Below, piece by piece: positions 46,379 to 55,988 of a stretch of 64,000 bases of DNA. Where the stretch lies: contig NZ_JAGTUF010000001.1 of NCBI RefSeq assembly GCF_018224925.1, positions 682,001 through 746,000 of the forward strand, in the 5' to 3' direction. How positions within the stretch are numbered: position 1 is the stretch's first letter; each line of letters begins with the position of its first letter. This DNA comes from Magnetospirillum sulfuroxidans (lineage in GTDB: Bacteria; Pseudomonadota; Alphaproteobacteria; Rhodospirillales; Magnetospirillaceae). Made by a program: the position numbers and the translations under genes. The notes under the pieces were generated by a model, which worked only from the letters and a program-made list of their open reading frames with translations, was not told the origin of the DNA and ran no database searches.

Positions 46379-48781
46379 TCAGTGCGTCAGCACCGCCCCA
46401 GCATCGCCATCCTTGGCCGCGGAAGCCGCGGTGTCGGCCGGCTCTTCCCATTCAATTGGTGCCGGCATCCGAACCAAGGCGCGTTGCAGAACCTCATCGG
46501 CGGTGGCGACCGGAATGATCTCCAGCCCTTTCTTGACGTTATCGGGGATTTCCGCCAAGTCCTTTTCATTGTCCTTGGGGATCAGCACCGTTTTCAAGCC
46601 GCCGCGCAACGCCGCCAACAGCTTTTCCTTGAGACCGCCAATGGGCAGCACCCGGCCGCGCAAGGTAATTTCGCCGGTCATCGCCACTTCGCGCCGCACC
46701 GGGATCCCGGTGATGGCGGAAACGATGGCGGTGCACATGGCGATGCCAGCCGACGGACCATCCTTGGGGGTGGCGCCTTCGGGAACGTGAACGTGAATGT
46801 CCTTTTTCTCGAACACCGTCGGCTTGATGCCCAGGGAAACCGAGCGCGAGCGCACGTAAGACCGCGCCGCCTGCACCGATTCCTGCATGACGTCGCCCAG
46901 CTTGCCGGTATGGCTAAAGCTGCCCTTACCCGGCATGGTCACCGCCTCGATGGTCAGCAATTCGCCGCCCACTTCGGTCCAGGCCAACCCAGTGACGCCA
47001 CCGACCATGTCTTCAAGCTCGGCTTCGCCATAGCGGTACTTGCGCACACCGGCATACTTTTCCAGATTGCGCGGCGTCACCGCCACCTTAAGCCGGCCCT
47101 TGGACACGATCTCGGTGGTGGCCTTGCGGGCCAGATTGGCCAGTTCGCGTTCCAGGTTACGCACGCCGGCTTCGCGGGTGTAATAGCGGCACAGATCGCG
47201 GATGGCGTCATCGGACACCGTCCACTCGCCCTTTTTCAGCCCGGCGGCAAGCATCACCTTGTCAAACAGGTGACGCTTGGCGATTTCCACCTTCTCGTCC
47301 TCGGTATAACCGGACAGGCGGATCAGTTCCATGCGGTCCAGCAAAGGCTGAGGCATGCGCAGCGTGTTGGCGGTGGTGACGAACATCACGTCGGACAGGT
47401 CGTAATCGACCTCGAGGTAATGATCGTTAAAGGTCGAATTCTGTTCCGGGTCCAGCACTTCCAGCAGCGCCGAAGACGGATCGCCGCGCCAATCGGCGCC
47501 CAGCTTGTCGATTTCGTCAAGCAGGAACAGCGGATTGGACGATTTCGCCTTTTTCATACCCTGGATGATCTTGCCGGGCATGGAACCGATATAGGTGCGG
47601 CGATGGCCGCGCACCTCGGCTTCGTCGCGCACGCCGCCCAGCGAAATGCGGACGAAATTGCGGCCGGTCGCCTGCGCCATCGACTTGCCAAGCGAGGTCT
47701 TGCCGACGCCGGGCGGACCAACCAGGCACAAAATCGGTCCCTTGACCTTTTCCGTGCGGGTCTGAACCGCCAGATATTCGACAATGCGTTCCTTGACCTT
47801 CTCAAGCCCGTAATGTTCGGAATTGAGGATCTTTTCCGCCAGCTTGACGTCTTTCTTGACCTTGGTCCGCTTCTTCCACGGAATGGTCAAAATCCAGTCC
47901 AGGTAGTTGCGCACCACGGTGGCTTCCGCCGACATCGGGCTCATGGACTTAAGCTTCTTCAGCTCGGCCAAAGCCTTTTCGCGGGCTTCCTTGGACAAAC
48001 GGGTCTTGGCGATACGCTCTTCCAGCTCGGCGGCTTCATCCTTACCGTCCTCGCCCTCGCCCAGCTCCTTTTGGATAGCCTTAAGCTGCTCGTTCAGATA
48101 GTACTCGCGCTGGGTCTTTTCCATCTGGCGCTTGACCCGGCTGCGGATCTTCTTTTCCACCTGAAGGACGCCGATCTCGCCCTCCATATAGGAATAGACG
48201 CGTTCCAGCCGCTCGGCCGTGCTGCCCAGCTCCAGCAATTCCTGCTTTTCAGAAATCTTCAACGACAGGTGCGAGGCAACCGTGTCGGCCAGCTTGGCGG
48301 GGTCTTCGATCTGATTGACCGAAACCAACACTTCCGGCGGAATCTTCTTGTTGAGCTTGATGTATTGTTCGAACTGACCGACCACCGAACGGGCCAAGGC
48401 TTCCAGTTCCTGGCCTTCGACAAGACCGTCGTCGATCATCTCGGCGGTGGCCTGGAAGAACGATTCGTTATCGGTGAAGCCGGTGATACGGGCGCGGCGG
48501 CCACCTTCGACCAGCACCTTGACGGTGCCGTCGGGTAATTTCAGCAATTGCAGAACGGTTGAAACGGTCCCAACCGCATAAATGTCGGCGGTGGTGGGAT
48601 CGTCCTGCGCGGCGTTCTTTTGCGCCACCAGCAAGATCTGCTTGTCTTCCCGCATCACGTCTTCCAACGCGCGAACAGACTTGTCGCGGCCGACGAACAG
48701 CGGAACGATCATGTGGGGGAAAACGACAATGTCGCGGAGCGGAAGAACGGGGAAGACGTCGCCACGAGCGATTTCGGACAT
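46379..48781 (-). CDS. lon: ATP-dependent protease Lon
   Basis: The 800-residue LonA protease. The N-terminal substrate domain begins [20 protein letters not shown], the ATPase has Walker [14 protein letters not shown] and an [11 protein letters not shown] Walker B, and the C-terminal Ser-Lys protease has catalytic Ser in [11 protein letters not shown] with Lys in [13 protein letters not shown]. It degrades misfolded and regulatory proteins. It lies downstream of clpX with a 128-base gap, so it probably has its own promoter, but no heat-shock element could be fixed. Confidence 0.98.
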   Translation of the reverse strand: MSEIARGDVFPVLPLRDIVVFPHMIVPLFVGRDKSVRALEDVMREDKQILLVAQKNAAQDDPTTADIYAVGTVSTVLQLLKLPDGTVKVLVEGGRRARITGFTDNESFFQATAEMIDDGLVEGQELEALARSVVGQFEQYIKLNKKIPPEVLVSVNQIEDPAKLADTVASHLSLKISEKQELLELGSTAERLERVYSYMEGEIGVLQVEKKIRSRVKRQMEKTQREYYLNEQLKAIQKELGEGEDGKDEAAELEERIAKTRLSKEAREKALAELKKLKSMSPMSAEATVVRNYLDWILTIPWKKRTKVKKDVKLAEKILNSEHYGLEKVKERIVEYLAVQTRTEKVKGPILCLVGPPGVGKTSLGKSMAQATGRNFVRISLGGVRDEAEVRGHRRTYIGSMPGKIIQGMKKAKSSNPLFLLDEIDKLGADWRGDPSSALLEVLDPEQNSTFNDHYLEVDYDLSDVMFVTTANTLRMPQPLLDRMELIRLSGYTEDEKVEIAKRHLFDKVMLAAGLKKGEWTVSDDAIRDLCRYYTREAGVRNLERELANLARKATTEIVSKGRLKVAVTPRNLEKYAGVRKYRYGEAELEDMVGGVTGLAWTEVGGELLTIEAVTMPGKGSFSHTGKLGDVMQESVQAARSYVRSRSVSLGIKPTVFEKKDIHVHVPEGATPKDGPSAGIAMCTAIVSAITGIPVRREVAMTGEITLRGRVLPIGGLKEKLLAALRGGLKTVLIPKDNEKDLAEIPDNVKKGLEIIPVATADEVLQRALVRMPAPIEWEEPADTAASAAKDGDAGAVLTH

Positions 48782-48909
48782 GCTACCTCTTCGGGCCTGC
48801 GGCCGGGGCCAGAAAGCCCCTGGCCGGCTTTAGACTATTTCTATTTAGATGGTCGGTTTCCCCGCCCCGTCAAGGGGAACGCCCGATCATAGCTCGGATG
48901 ACCGGCGCT

Positions 48910-50175
48910 TTAGGCGCCGGTGCCGACGTCTTCACGCCGTTCCGAGTAAATGAGCAGAGGCTGGGCCCGGTTCTCAACCACTTCCTTGTTGACCACCACT
49001 TCCTCGACATCATCCATGCCCGGCAATTCGAACATGGTGTCGAGCAGAATGCTTTCCATGATCGAACGCAGGCCACGAGCGCCGGTCTTGCGACCGATGG
49101 CCTTTTCGGCAATGGCGACCAAGGCGTCTTCCTTGAAGGCCAGCTTGGTGTCTTCCATCTCGAACAGGCGCTGGTACTGCTTGACCAGGGCGTTCTTGGG
49201 CTTGGACAGGATTTCCACCAGGGCATCCACGTCCAAATCGTCAAGCGTGGCCAAAACCGGCAAGCGGCCGACAAATTCGGGGATCAGGCCAAATTTCAGC
49301 AGATCCTCGGGTTCGACCTCACGCAGGATCTGACCGGTGCGCCGCTCGTCCGGGCCACGGACTTCGGCGCCGAAGCCGATGGAATTGTTCTTGCCGCGGG
49401 TGCCGATGACCTTTTCCAGGCCGGCGAAAGCGCCACCACAGATGAACAAGATGTTGGTGGTGTCCACTTGCAGGAATTCCTGCTGCGGATGCTTGCGCCC
49501 ACCTTGCGGCGGCACCGAGGCGACGGTGCCTTCCATGATCTTCAACAATGCCTGCTGCACCCCCTCGCCCGACACGTCGCGGGTGATCGACGGGTTGTCG
49601 GACTTGCGGCTGATCTTGTCGACCTCGTCGATATAGACGATGCCGCGCTGGGCCCGTTCGACGTTGTATTCCGCCGCCTGCAACAGCTTGAGGATGATGT
49701 TTTCCACGTCCTCGCCCACGTAACCGGCTTCGGTCAGCGTGGTGGCGTCAGCCATGGTGAAGGGCACATCCAAAATGCGGGCCAAGGTCTGCGCCAACAA
49801 GGTCTTGCCGCAGCCGGTGGGGCCGATCAGCAAAATGTTGGACTTGGCGATTTCCACTTCGCCAGCCTTGCCGCCATGCTGCAACCGCTTGTAGTGGTTG
49901 TGGACAGCAACGGACAGAACCTTCTTGGCGTGGTCCTGGCCGATCACATAATCGTCCAGAACGGCCCGAATGTCCTTGGGGGTGGGGACGCCGTCGCGTG
50001 AGCGGACCAATTGGGTCTTGTGCTCTTCGCGGATGATGTCCATGCACAGCTCGACGCATTCATCACAGATGAAGACAGTCGGCCCGGCGATCAGTTTGCG
50101 CACCTCATGCTGGCTCTTACCGCAGAAAGAGCAGTACAGGGTGTTCTTGGAATCGCCGCTTGTGGACTTGGTCAT
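48910..50175 (-). CDS. clpX: ClpX, ATPase subunit of the ClpXP protease
   Basis: The 421-residue AAA+ unfoldase. The N-terminal zinc domain has Cys15, Cys18, Cys37 and Cys40; Walker A is [12 protein letters not shown], Walker [11 protein letters not shown], and the ClpP-contact loop (IGF) is in [10 protein letters not shown]. It unfolds tagged proteins and feeds ClpP, encoded about 110 bases upstream. An eight-base stem (ACCGGCGC/GCGCCGGT) spans the stop codon, without a T-run. Confidence 0.98.
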   Translation of the reverse strand: MTKSTSGDSKNTLYCSFCGKSQHEVRKLIAGPTVFICDECVELCMDIIREEHKTQLVRSRDGVPTPKDIRAVLDDYVIGQDHAKKVLSVAVHNHYKRLQHGGKAGEVEIAKSNILLIGPTGCGKTLLAQTLARILDVPFTMADATTLTEAGYVGEDVENIILKLLQAAEYNVERAQRGIVYIDEVDKISRKSDNPSITRDVSGEGVQQALLKIMEGTVASVPPQGGRKHPQQEFLQVDTTNILFICGGAFAGLEKVIGTRGKNNSIGFGAEVRGPDERRTGQILREVEPEDLLKFGLIPEFVGRLPVLATLDDLDVDALVEILSKPKNALVKQYQRLFEMEDTKLAFKEDALVAIAEKAIGRKTGARGLRSIMESILLDTMFELPGMDDVEEVVVNKEVVENRAQPLLIYSERREDVGTGA

Positions 50176-50284
50176 CGGTACTCCATTGAATATAAGCGGC
50201 CGGAAGCTTGGGAATCATGTTAGCCACAGCACTCGGCGGCACACAATCAAAATCCCGCCCTCCAGCCTTGGCCTTTTGCCGCTT

Positions 50285-50929
50285 TTAGCCCTTGGCCTGG
50301 ATCTCTTCCAGGCTGGGGCGGTTGGACACCACCTCGTCGATCAGACCAAATTCCTTGGCTTCCAGGGCGGTCATGTACTTGTCGCGCTCCATCGCCCGCT
50401 CGATCACCTCAAGGGTCTGACCGGTGTGATCGACATACATATTGTTGAGACGGGCCCGCAAAGCCAAAATCTCGCGCGCCTGGATTTCGATGTCGGTGGC
50501 TTGGCCCTGGGCGCCGCCGGAGGGCTGATGGATCATCACCCGAGCGTTGGGCAGGGAGAAGCGCTTGCCCTTGGCGCCGGCGGTCAACAGCAGCGAGCCC
50601 ATGGAGGCGGCTTGCCCCAGGCACACCGTGGACACGGACGGACGGATGTATTGCATGGTGTCATACATGGCCAGACCAGAGGTCACCACGCCACCGGGCG
50701 AATTGATATAAAAGGCGATGTCCTTGTTCGGGTTTTCCGATTCCAGGAACAACATCTGAGCACAGATCAGCGTCGACACTTCATCGAAAACCTGACCGGT
50801 CAGGAAGATGATGCGCTCCTTCAACAGGCGCGAATAGATGTCGTACGAGCGCTCCCCCCGGTTGGTCTGCTCGACCACCATCGGCACCAGGGTGTTCATA
50901 TAGAGGTCGATGGGGTCTCTCTCGCGCAT
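50285..50929 (-). CDS. clpP: ClpP, proteolytic subunit
   Basis: The 214-residue serine peptidase has catalytic Ser109 ([11 protein letters not shown]) and His134 (VMIHQPSGG), with the family Asp further on. The N-terminus [20 protein letters not shown] is typical. The ATG at 50929 has AAGGA upstream; 18 extra codons upstream in frame are not family-like. It forms the two-ring chamber used with ClpX. Confidence 0.97.
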   Translation of the reverse strand: MRERDPIDLYMNTLVPMVVEQTNRGERSYDIYSRLLKERIIFLTGQVFDEVSTLICAQMLFLESENPNKDIAFYINSPGGVVTSGLAMYDTMQYIRPSVSTVCLGQAASMGSLLLTAGAKGKRFSLPNARVMIHQPSGGAQGQATDIEIQAREILALRARLNNMYVDHTGQTLEVIERAMERDKYMTALEAKEFGLIDEVVSNRPSLEEIQAKG

Positions 50930-51014
50930 GGTCCGTCCTTCTTCGTAGCAATCCGGCGCTGACGATTGCGCCGCAATAAACAATGGGGGAGAAAACCCGG
51001 AAGCACAAGTGGGA

Positions 51015-51045
51015 CGCCGGCATTTCCCGTGTGGAAATGCCGGCG
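51015..51045 (-). terminator. Strong hairpin after tig
   Basis: CGCCGGCATTTCC and GGAAATGCCGGCG form a perfect 13-base stem with a five-base loop, 11 bases after the tig stop. There is no T-run after it, so it may act as an mRNA end stabiliser between tig and clpP. Confidence 0.6.
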
Positions 51046-51055
51046 ATTGATCCCT

Positions 51056-52441
51056 TTACTCGGCGCTGTCGGCCGCCTTCTTCTTGGCGGCCTTCTTCTT
51101 CGGCGCAGCCTCGTCCTCGGCCGCGGCCTCATCCGGATCCTTGCGCAGATCGGCGGCAGCCACCGGCTTGTCGGTCACCTTGGCCAGTTCCAAGATGAAA
51201 TCCACCACCTTTTCTTCGAAGATGGGAGCGCGCAGCGAATTCATCGCATCCGGGTTGCCCTGGTAATACTGGAACACCATGTGTTCCTGCCCAGGGTAGC
51301 GGCGGGCTTCTTCGATCAACGCCTTGTTCAGGTCGTCCTGGGTGACGGTGACGGCGTTCTTCTGACCGACTTCGGCCAGCAGCAGCCCCAAACGCACGCG
51401 ACGTTCGGACAGGGCGCGGTATTCGGACTTCAGGGTGTCGTCGTCCTTGCCTTCATCCGACGGGTCCAGACGGCCCGCTTCGCGGTCGGCTTCCAACTGC
51501 TTCCAGATGGCGTCGAATTCCTGATCGACCATCATCGACGGAACTTCGAAATCGTGACCGGCGGCCAGGGCGTCGAGCAAAGCCCGCTTGACCTTGCTAC
51601 GGGCCAGGGCGTTCAGCTCGCGACCGATTTCCTCGGAAATGGCGCCCTTGAGGGCGTCGAGGGAATCCAGCCCGACCTTCTTGGCCAATTCGTCATCGAT
51701 CTCGGCCGGCTTGACCGCCTTGACTTCCTTGATCGTAACATCGAACTCAGCCGGCTTGCCGGCCAGTTCGGCATTGCCATAGCCTTCGGGGAAAGTGACG
51801 CTGACGACGCTGACATCGCCGGCCGACTTGCCGATCAGCTGGTCTTCGAAACCGGGGATGAAGGTGTTCGAACCCAATTTCAGCGAATAGCCCTCGGCGG
51901 TGCCGCCGGGGAACGCCACGCCGTCTTGCTTGCCGACGAAGTCGATGATGACCAGATCGCCCGAGGCGGCGGCACGCTCGACCACGTCCGAGCTTTCGTT
52001 GCGCTCGGCGATGTTCTTCAGGGTCTCGTCGATTTCCGCGGCCGGGATCTCAGCCTTTTCGCGTTCCAGCGAAATGGTGGCGAAATCCATCGGGGTGATT
52101 TCCGGCAGGATTTCCAGCGCGACGGTGAATTCCAGATCGGCGCCTTCGGCATAGGACGAAATCTCGACCTTGGGCTGAGCGGCGGGGCGCAGTTCGCGCT
52201 CGGTGATCGCGGTGTTGGTGCCGTCGTTCACAGCCTGCTCAAGAACTTCGCCCATGATGGCGGCGGCATATTTTTGCCGCACGATCTTCATCGGCACCTT
52301 GCCTGGGCGGAAGCCGGGCAGCTTCACGGTGCGGGCGATTTCCGCCAGCCGATCCTGGGTCCGCGTCTCGAGCTGACCCGCGGGGACGACGACCTTGAAC
52401 TCGCGCTTCAGGCCATCAGCATTGGTCTCGGTTACCTGCAT
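51056..52441 (-). CDS. tig: Trigger factor, ribosome-associated chaperone and prolyl isomerase
   Basis: The 461-residue chaperone has a ribosome-binding domain with the signature region PGFRPGKVPMKIVRQKYA, a PPIase (FKBP-like) domain around 150-240 (GDLVIIDFVGKQDGVAFPGG) and a helical C-terminal domain. The Lys/Ala/Glu-rich tail (about 435-461) is long and charged. The start at 52441 is the ATG before QVTETNADGLKREF; the longer in-frame frame runs through tRNA-Leu and is rejected. It is first in the tig-clpP-clpX-lon order. Confidence 0.96.
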   Translation of the reverse strand: MQVTETNADGLKREFKVVVPAGQLETRTQDRLAEIARTVKLPGFRPGKVPMKIVRQKYAAAIMGEVLEQAVNDGTNTAITERELRPAAQPKVEISSYAEGADLEFTVALEILPEITPMDFATISLEREKAEIPAAEIDETLKNIAERNESSDVVERAAASGDLVIIDFVGKQDGVAFPGGTAEGYSLKLGSNTFIPGFEDQLIGKSAGDVSVVSVTFPEGYGNAELAGKPAEFDVTIKEVKAVKPAEIDDELAKKVGLDSLDALKGAISEEIGRELNALARSKVKRALLDALAAGHDFEVPSMMVDQEFDAIWKQLEADREAGRLDPSDEGKDDDTLKSEYRALSERRVRLGLLLAEVGQKNAVTVTQDDLNKALIEEARRYPGQEHMVFQYYQGNPDAMNSLRAPIFEEKVVDFILELAKVTDKPVAAADLRKDPDEAAAEDEAAPKKKAAKKKAADSAE

Positions 52442-52521
52442 CAGTCTTTCGCCAATCGAATCAATACGTTGAAGAATACCGGCGGCCACCCCTGCCCCAT
52501 GCCTGAGATCAAGAGCGAAAC

Positions 52522-52606
52522 TGGTGCGGGCGAAGGGACTTGAACCCCCACGGCTTTCACCGCCAGAACCTAAATCTGGTGCGTCTACCAATTCCGCCAC
52601 GCCCGC
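52522..52606 (-). tRNA. tRNA-Leu (UAG)
   Basis: The 85-base class II tRNA on the minus strand starts GCGGGCGTGGCGGAATTGG and ends CGCCCGCACCA. The anticodon loop ATTTAGG gives anticodon TAG. The variable arm (GGCGGTGAAAGCC) is typical of leucine tRNAs. It is 80 bases upstream of tig on the same strand. Confidence 0.97.
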
Positions 52607-52833
52607 ATAGGCAGGTGCGCGGCCCCGAAAATCGGACGATTTCCAGGTCCGGCCCGCCGGAACCGGTGTCTATAGCACGGATAATCGCATTGAAACAGAC
52701 CCTGTTATCGGGATTTTTTCACCACCGCCTTCCCCCCTGCCAATTTTAAAATCCATATAGACTTTGTGATAATTTTCTTATACTTCCGTCTAATGAAAAA
52801 GGCGGAAACCATACCCACCTAATCTGGGGTAAG

Positions 52834-52864
52834 CTGCACCTTACGTATGAGTTATCTGCACCTT
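52834..52864 (+). repeat. Direct repeat in the promoter region of the first globin chemoreceptor
   Basis: CTGCACCTT occurs at 52834-52842 and 52856-52864, exactly 22 bases apart (two helical turns), 17-47 bases before the start codon. It could bind a regulator dimer on one DNA face. The rest of 52607-52833 is AT-rich in its second half and shows no gene. Confidence 0.45.
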
Positions 52865-52880
52865 TCGGGGGTATTGAGTA

Positions 52881-54212
52881 ATGGATCTTGATCGTTCCGG
52901 GCGCATCTCCTTCTTGCAGATCGACGAAGACACCTGCCGTACCTTGCGGGAATTCCGAGAGGTTTTGGCCGGCCACGTCGATGCCTTGCTGGCCTCGTTT
53001 TACGATCACATCAAAACAACCCCCGAAGTGGCCCGCATTTTCAATTCGCCCGAACGAATGAGCCACGCCAGCGCCATGCAAAAGAAGCACTGGATGGATT
53101 CAGTGTTTGCCGGCAATTTCGATGACCGCTATTTCGCCAACGTCACCGAGATCGGCAAGATTCACCAACGTGTCGGCCTGGAGCCGCGCTGGTACACCGC
53201 CGGCTATTGCTTCGTGCTCAATCAGGTTTTCGCCCTGGCGGTAAAGACCTATCGCAAAAAGCCGGAAATGGCCGCCCGCGTCATCGCCGCCATCAACAAG
53301 GCGGCCTATCTGGACATGGATCTGGCCACCTCGGTCTATATCGAGACCAACACCGCCGCCATCATCGCCCGCGAGCTGGGGGCCAAGGCCGATGGCTTCG
53401 AGCGCGACGTCAAGGGCGTCGTCTCGGAAGTCGCAGGCGCCGCCACCCAGGTGGAAGCAGCAGCCCGCGCCATGGCCGCCAATGCCGAGGAAACCTCGGT
53501 GCAGTCGACCACCGTCGCCGCCGCCGCCGAGGAAGCCACCTCCAACATCCAGACCGTCGCCGCCGCCGCCGAGGAATTGTCGTCCTCCATCGAGGAAATC
53601 AGCCGTCAGGTGTCTCATTCCGCCTCGATCGCGTCGTCAGCCATGGAAGAGGCCGATCGCACCAACGAGATGGTTGAAAGCCTGTCGGAAGCGGCGGGCA
53701 AGATCGGTCAGGTGGTCAGCCTGATCAACGCCATCGCCAGCCAGACCAATCTGTTGGCCTTGAACGCCACCATCGAAGCGGCCCGCGCCGGCGAGGCCGG
53801 CAAGGGCTTTGCCGTCGTCGCCAACGAAGTCAAGTCACTGGCCAATCAGACCGCCAAGGCGACCCAGGAAATCGGTCAGCAGATCAATGCCGTGCAAACC
53901 GCCACCCGTGACGCGGTCGGCGCCATCACCGACATCGCCCGCACCATTGGCCAGATCAACGACATCGCCGGTTCCATTGCCGCCGCGGTCGAGGAACAAG
54001 GCGCCGCCACCGCTGAAATCGCCCGCAACGTCCAGCAGGCGGCCATGGGCACCCAGGAAGTCACCGGCACCATCGCCCGCGTCTCGGCCGCCGCTTACGA
54101 AACCGGCAACACCGCCCGCGAGGTGTTGAGTGCCGCCGCGTCGTTAGCGCAAAATTCCCACACATTGGAAACCCAGGTGAACCATTTCGTCAGCGATATC
54201 CGCGCCGATTGA
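52881..54212 (+). CDS. Soluble globin-coupled chemoreceptor (protoglobin + MCP signalling domain), copy 1
   Basis: The 443-residue protein has no membrane helix. Residues 1-165 form a globin-coupled-sensor (protoglobin) domain with the probable haem-binding proximal His95 in [14 protein letters not shown]. Residues 200-440 form the MCP coiled coil with the conserved hairpin tip [18 protein letters not shown] and [12 protein letters not shown]. Proteins of this design (HemAT-like) sense O2 through haem and direct aerotaxis via CheA/CheW. GGGGG lies ten bases before the ATG. The last 167 bases are copied at 55804-55973. A paralogue follows at 54393. Confidence 0.93.
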   Translation: MDLDRSGRISFLQIDEDTCRTLREFREVLAGHVDALLASFYDHIKTTPEVARIFNSPERMSHASAMQKKHWMDSVFAGNFDDRYFANVTEIGKIHQRVGLEPRWYTAGYCFVLNQVFALAVKTYRKKPEMAARVIAAINKAAYLDMDLATSVYIETNTAAIIARELGAKADGFERDVKGVVSEVAGAATQVEAAARAMAANAEETSVQSTTVAAAAEEATSNIQTVAAAAEELSSSIEEISRQVSHSASIASSAMEEADRTNEMVESLSEAAGKIGQVVSLINAIASQTNLLALNATIEAARAGEAGKGFAVVANEVKSLANQTAKATQEIGQQINAVQTATRDAVGAITDIARTIGQINDIAGSIAAAVEEQGAATAEIARNVQQAAMGTQEVTGTIARVSAAAYETGNTAREVLSAAASLAQNSHTLETQVNHFVSDIRAD

Positions 54213-54241
54213 CCCACCCGCCCCCCTTCCCCAGCGACACA

Positions 54242-54275
54242 GGCCGCACCCATCCAGGGTTGCGGCCTTTTTCTT
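54242..54275 (+). terminator. Intrinsic terminator of the first globin chemoreceptor
   Basis: GGCCGCACCC and GGGTTGCGGCC form a long GC stem (one bulge) with a short loop, followed by TTTTTCTTG. It starts 30 bases after the stop and isolates copy 1 from copy 2. Confidence 0.88.
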
Positions 54276-54320
54276 GCACACATCCGCCTTTTGACGGACG
54301 GACGCTAGACCTAAATGCAG

Positions 54321-54326
54321 TATAAT
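54321..54326 (+). promoter_or_regulatory. Consensus -10 hexamer for the second globin chemoreceptor
   Basis: TATAAT is an exact -10 box. TTGACG at 54291 is 24 bases upstream, too far for a normal -35, so activation may be needed. Transcription from here would start near 54333, before the strong ribosome binding site at 54348-54352. Confidence 0.45.
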
Positions 54327-54358
54327 TCGTATGCACTCATGTTTTATAAGGACTTCCC

Positions 54359-54460
54359 ATGATTAAACGTGAAGTAATGATGGGTGGAAAAAATGTGTGG
54401 CATCGAAATTCGGAGAAAATTCCTTCAAATGGAAGAAGAGGATTTGGTTTTTTTGCGTAA
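54359..54460 (+). CDS. Leader ORF overlapping the second globin chemoreceptor out of frame
   Basis: The 33-residue frame starts at ATG 54359 with AAGGA six bases upstream, a better site than that of the receptor gene itself. It is offset by one base from the receptor frame and overlaps its first 68 bases. An A6 run at 54388-54393 joins the two frames if one A is lost. It may be a leader peptide coupling translation, or the true start of the receptor before a frameshift. Confidence 0.4.
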   Translation: MIKREVMMGGKNVWHRNSEKIPSNGRRGFGFFA

Positions 54461-55730
54461 GTTCAAACCAACGCTTGAACCAAAGATCGATCAAATTCTT
54501 TCTGATTTTTATAGCCACATCTCATCATTCGATCAAATTAGCAGAATATTTCAATCGCCGGAACGCATCAAACATGCGGCCTCCATGCAGAAAAAACATT
54601 GGCTTGACTTCGTTTTTGCCGGGATCTTCGACCAAAGATATATGCAAAAGGTCACGGAAATTGGTAAGATCCATCAGCGCATCGGCCTGGAACCGCGCTG
54701 GTATATGGCCGGATATTGCATCGCCCTCAATCAAATCACCGCCCTGGCCATTCGCACCTATCGTCGTCGGCCAGAGATTGCGACCCGGTTGGTGAACACC
54801 ATCCACAAGGTTGTTTTTTTGGATATGGATCTGGCCACCTCGGTCTACATCGAACAAAACCTCGAAGCCACCGCCCACGCCGTCACCCAGGCCTTGGAGC
54901 AAAAGGCCGACCTGTTCGAGCGCGACGTCAAAGGTATCGTCGCCGAAGTGTCCAACGCCGCCGATACCATGAAGAACTCCGCCCAACATCTGGCCAACAA
55001 CACCCGCGATACCTCGATGAAATCAGTGGCGGTGGCGGCGGCGGCGGAACAGGCGGCGATGAACATCCACGCTGTCACGGCGGCAGCCGAGGAACTGACC
55101 TTGTCCATCACCGAAATCAGCTGTCAGATCCAACGTTCCAACATGGTGACCGATGCCATGCACGTGGATATGGGCGAGACCAATAAGCGGGTGTCCAGCC
55201 TGTCGGAATCCACCACCAAGATCGGCCAGATCGTCAACCTGATCCAGGCCATCGCCCGCCAAACCAACATGCTGGCACTGAATGCCACCATCGAGGCGGC
55301 CCGCGCCGGTGAATCCGGCAAGGGCTTCGTCGTCGTCGCCAACGAGGTCAAGAGCCTGGCCACTAAAACGGCCCGGGCGACCGAGGAAATCAGCCGCCAC
55401 GTCATGGAGGTGCAAGCAGCCACCGACGAGACGGTCAATTCCATCACCGGTATTTCGCGCACCATCGACCAGATCAAGGATATCAGTGAATCCATCGCCG
55501 CCGCCGTCGAGGAACAAGGGGCGGCGACCCAGGAAATTGCCCGCAACATCCAGCAAGCTTCGACCGGAACCCAGGAAGTCAGCCAGACCATTTCCCAGGT
55601 CTCCACCGCCGCCAATGAAAATGGCGAGGTCGCCGACGGCGTTTCCGGTTCGGCCAGCACCTTGTCTCATGCGGCGGGACGCCTGGAAGTGCAATTAGAT
55701 CGCTTCGTCAAGGAAATCCGGACCGGCTGA
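54393..55730 (+). CDS. Soluble globin-coupled chemoreceptor (protoglobin + MCP signalling domain), copy 2
   Basis: About 445 residues and parallel to copy 1: protoglobin domain with His94 in [14 protein letters not shown], linker, then an MCP coiled coil with [17 protein letters not shown] and [12 protein letters not shown]. No membrane helix. The start is uncertain: ATG 54393 gives an N-terminus matching copy 1 in length; GTG 54384 and, by frameshift, ATG 54359 are alternatives. The first 250-300 bases are visibly AT-rich compared with the rest of the gene and its neighbours, a sign of transfer or mosaic origin. It likely senses O2 or another haem ligand with a different range from copy 1. 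Confidence 0.88.
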   Translation: MCGIEIRRKFLQMEEEDLVFLRKFKPTLEPKIDQILSDFYSHISSFDQISRIFQSPERIKHAASMQKKHWLDFVFAGIFDQRYMQKVTEIGKIHQRIGLEPRWYMAGYCIALNQITALAIRTYRRRPEIATRLVNTIHKVVFLDMDLATSVYIEQNLEATAHAVTQALEQKADLFERDVKGIVAEVSNAADTMKNSAQHLANNTRDTSMKSVAVAAAAEQAAMNIHAVTAAAEELTLSITEISCQIQRSNMVTDAMHVDMGETNKRVSSLSESTTKIGQIVNLIQAIARQTNMLALNATIEAARAGESGKGFVVVANEVKSLATKTARATEEISRHVMEVQAATDETVNSITGISRTIDQIKDISESIAAAVEEQGAATQEIARNIQQASTGTQEVSQTISQVSTAANENGEVADGVSGSASTLSHAAGRLEVQLDRFVKEIRTG

Positions 55731-55740
55731 GATCCCGCCT

Positions 55741-55973
55741 TGGCACAACAGGCCCTGATCGAGATGGAAAACGGTCAGCATCATGTTGCCCCCTGGTACG
55801 CCGTGGGCACCCAGGAAGTCACCGGCACCATCGCCCGCGTCTCGGCCGCCGCTTACGAAACCGGCAACACCGCCCGCGAGGTGTTGAGCGCCGCCGCGTC
55901 ATTGGCGCAAAACTCCAACACCTTGGAAACGCAAGTGGACCATTTCGTCAGCGATATCCGCGCTGGCCGCTGA
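55741..55973 (+). pseudogene. Chimeric scar: corA 5' end fused to the tail of globin chemoreceptor 1
   Basis: Bases 55741-55803 match 56920-56982 (start of corA and the bases before it) at 55 of 63 positions by hand count. Bases 55804-55973 nearly match 54046-54212 (last 55 codons of chemoreceptor 1), with the first 90 or so identical. A reading frame runs through both parts to a stop at 55971, but the corA part is read antisense and there is no signalling tip, so the product would be meaningless. It records a duplication followed by deletion. Confidence 0.88.
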
Positions 55974-55988
55974 TCAACCCGGCCGGCG

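Noticed and set aside
46382-48538. Open frame of 718 codons on the plus strand opposite lon
   Set aside because: Antisense shadow of lon.
48895-48935. Hairpin across the clpX stop as an intrinsic terminator
   Set aside because: The eight-base stem is good, but no T-run follows and it includes the stop codon.
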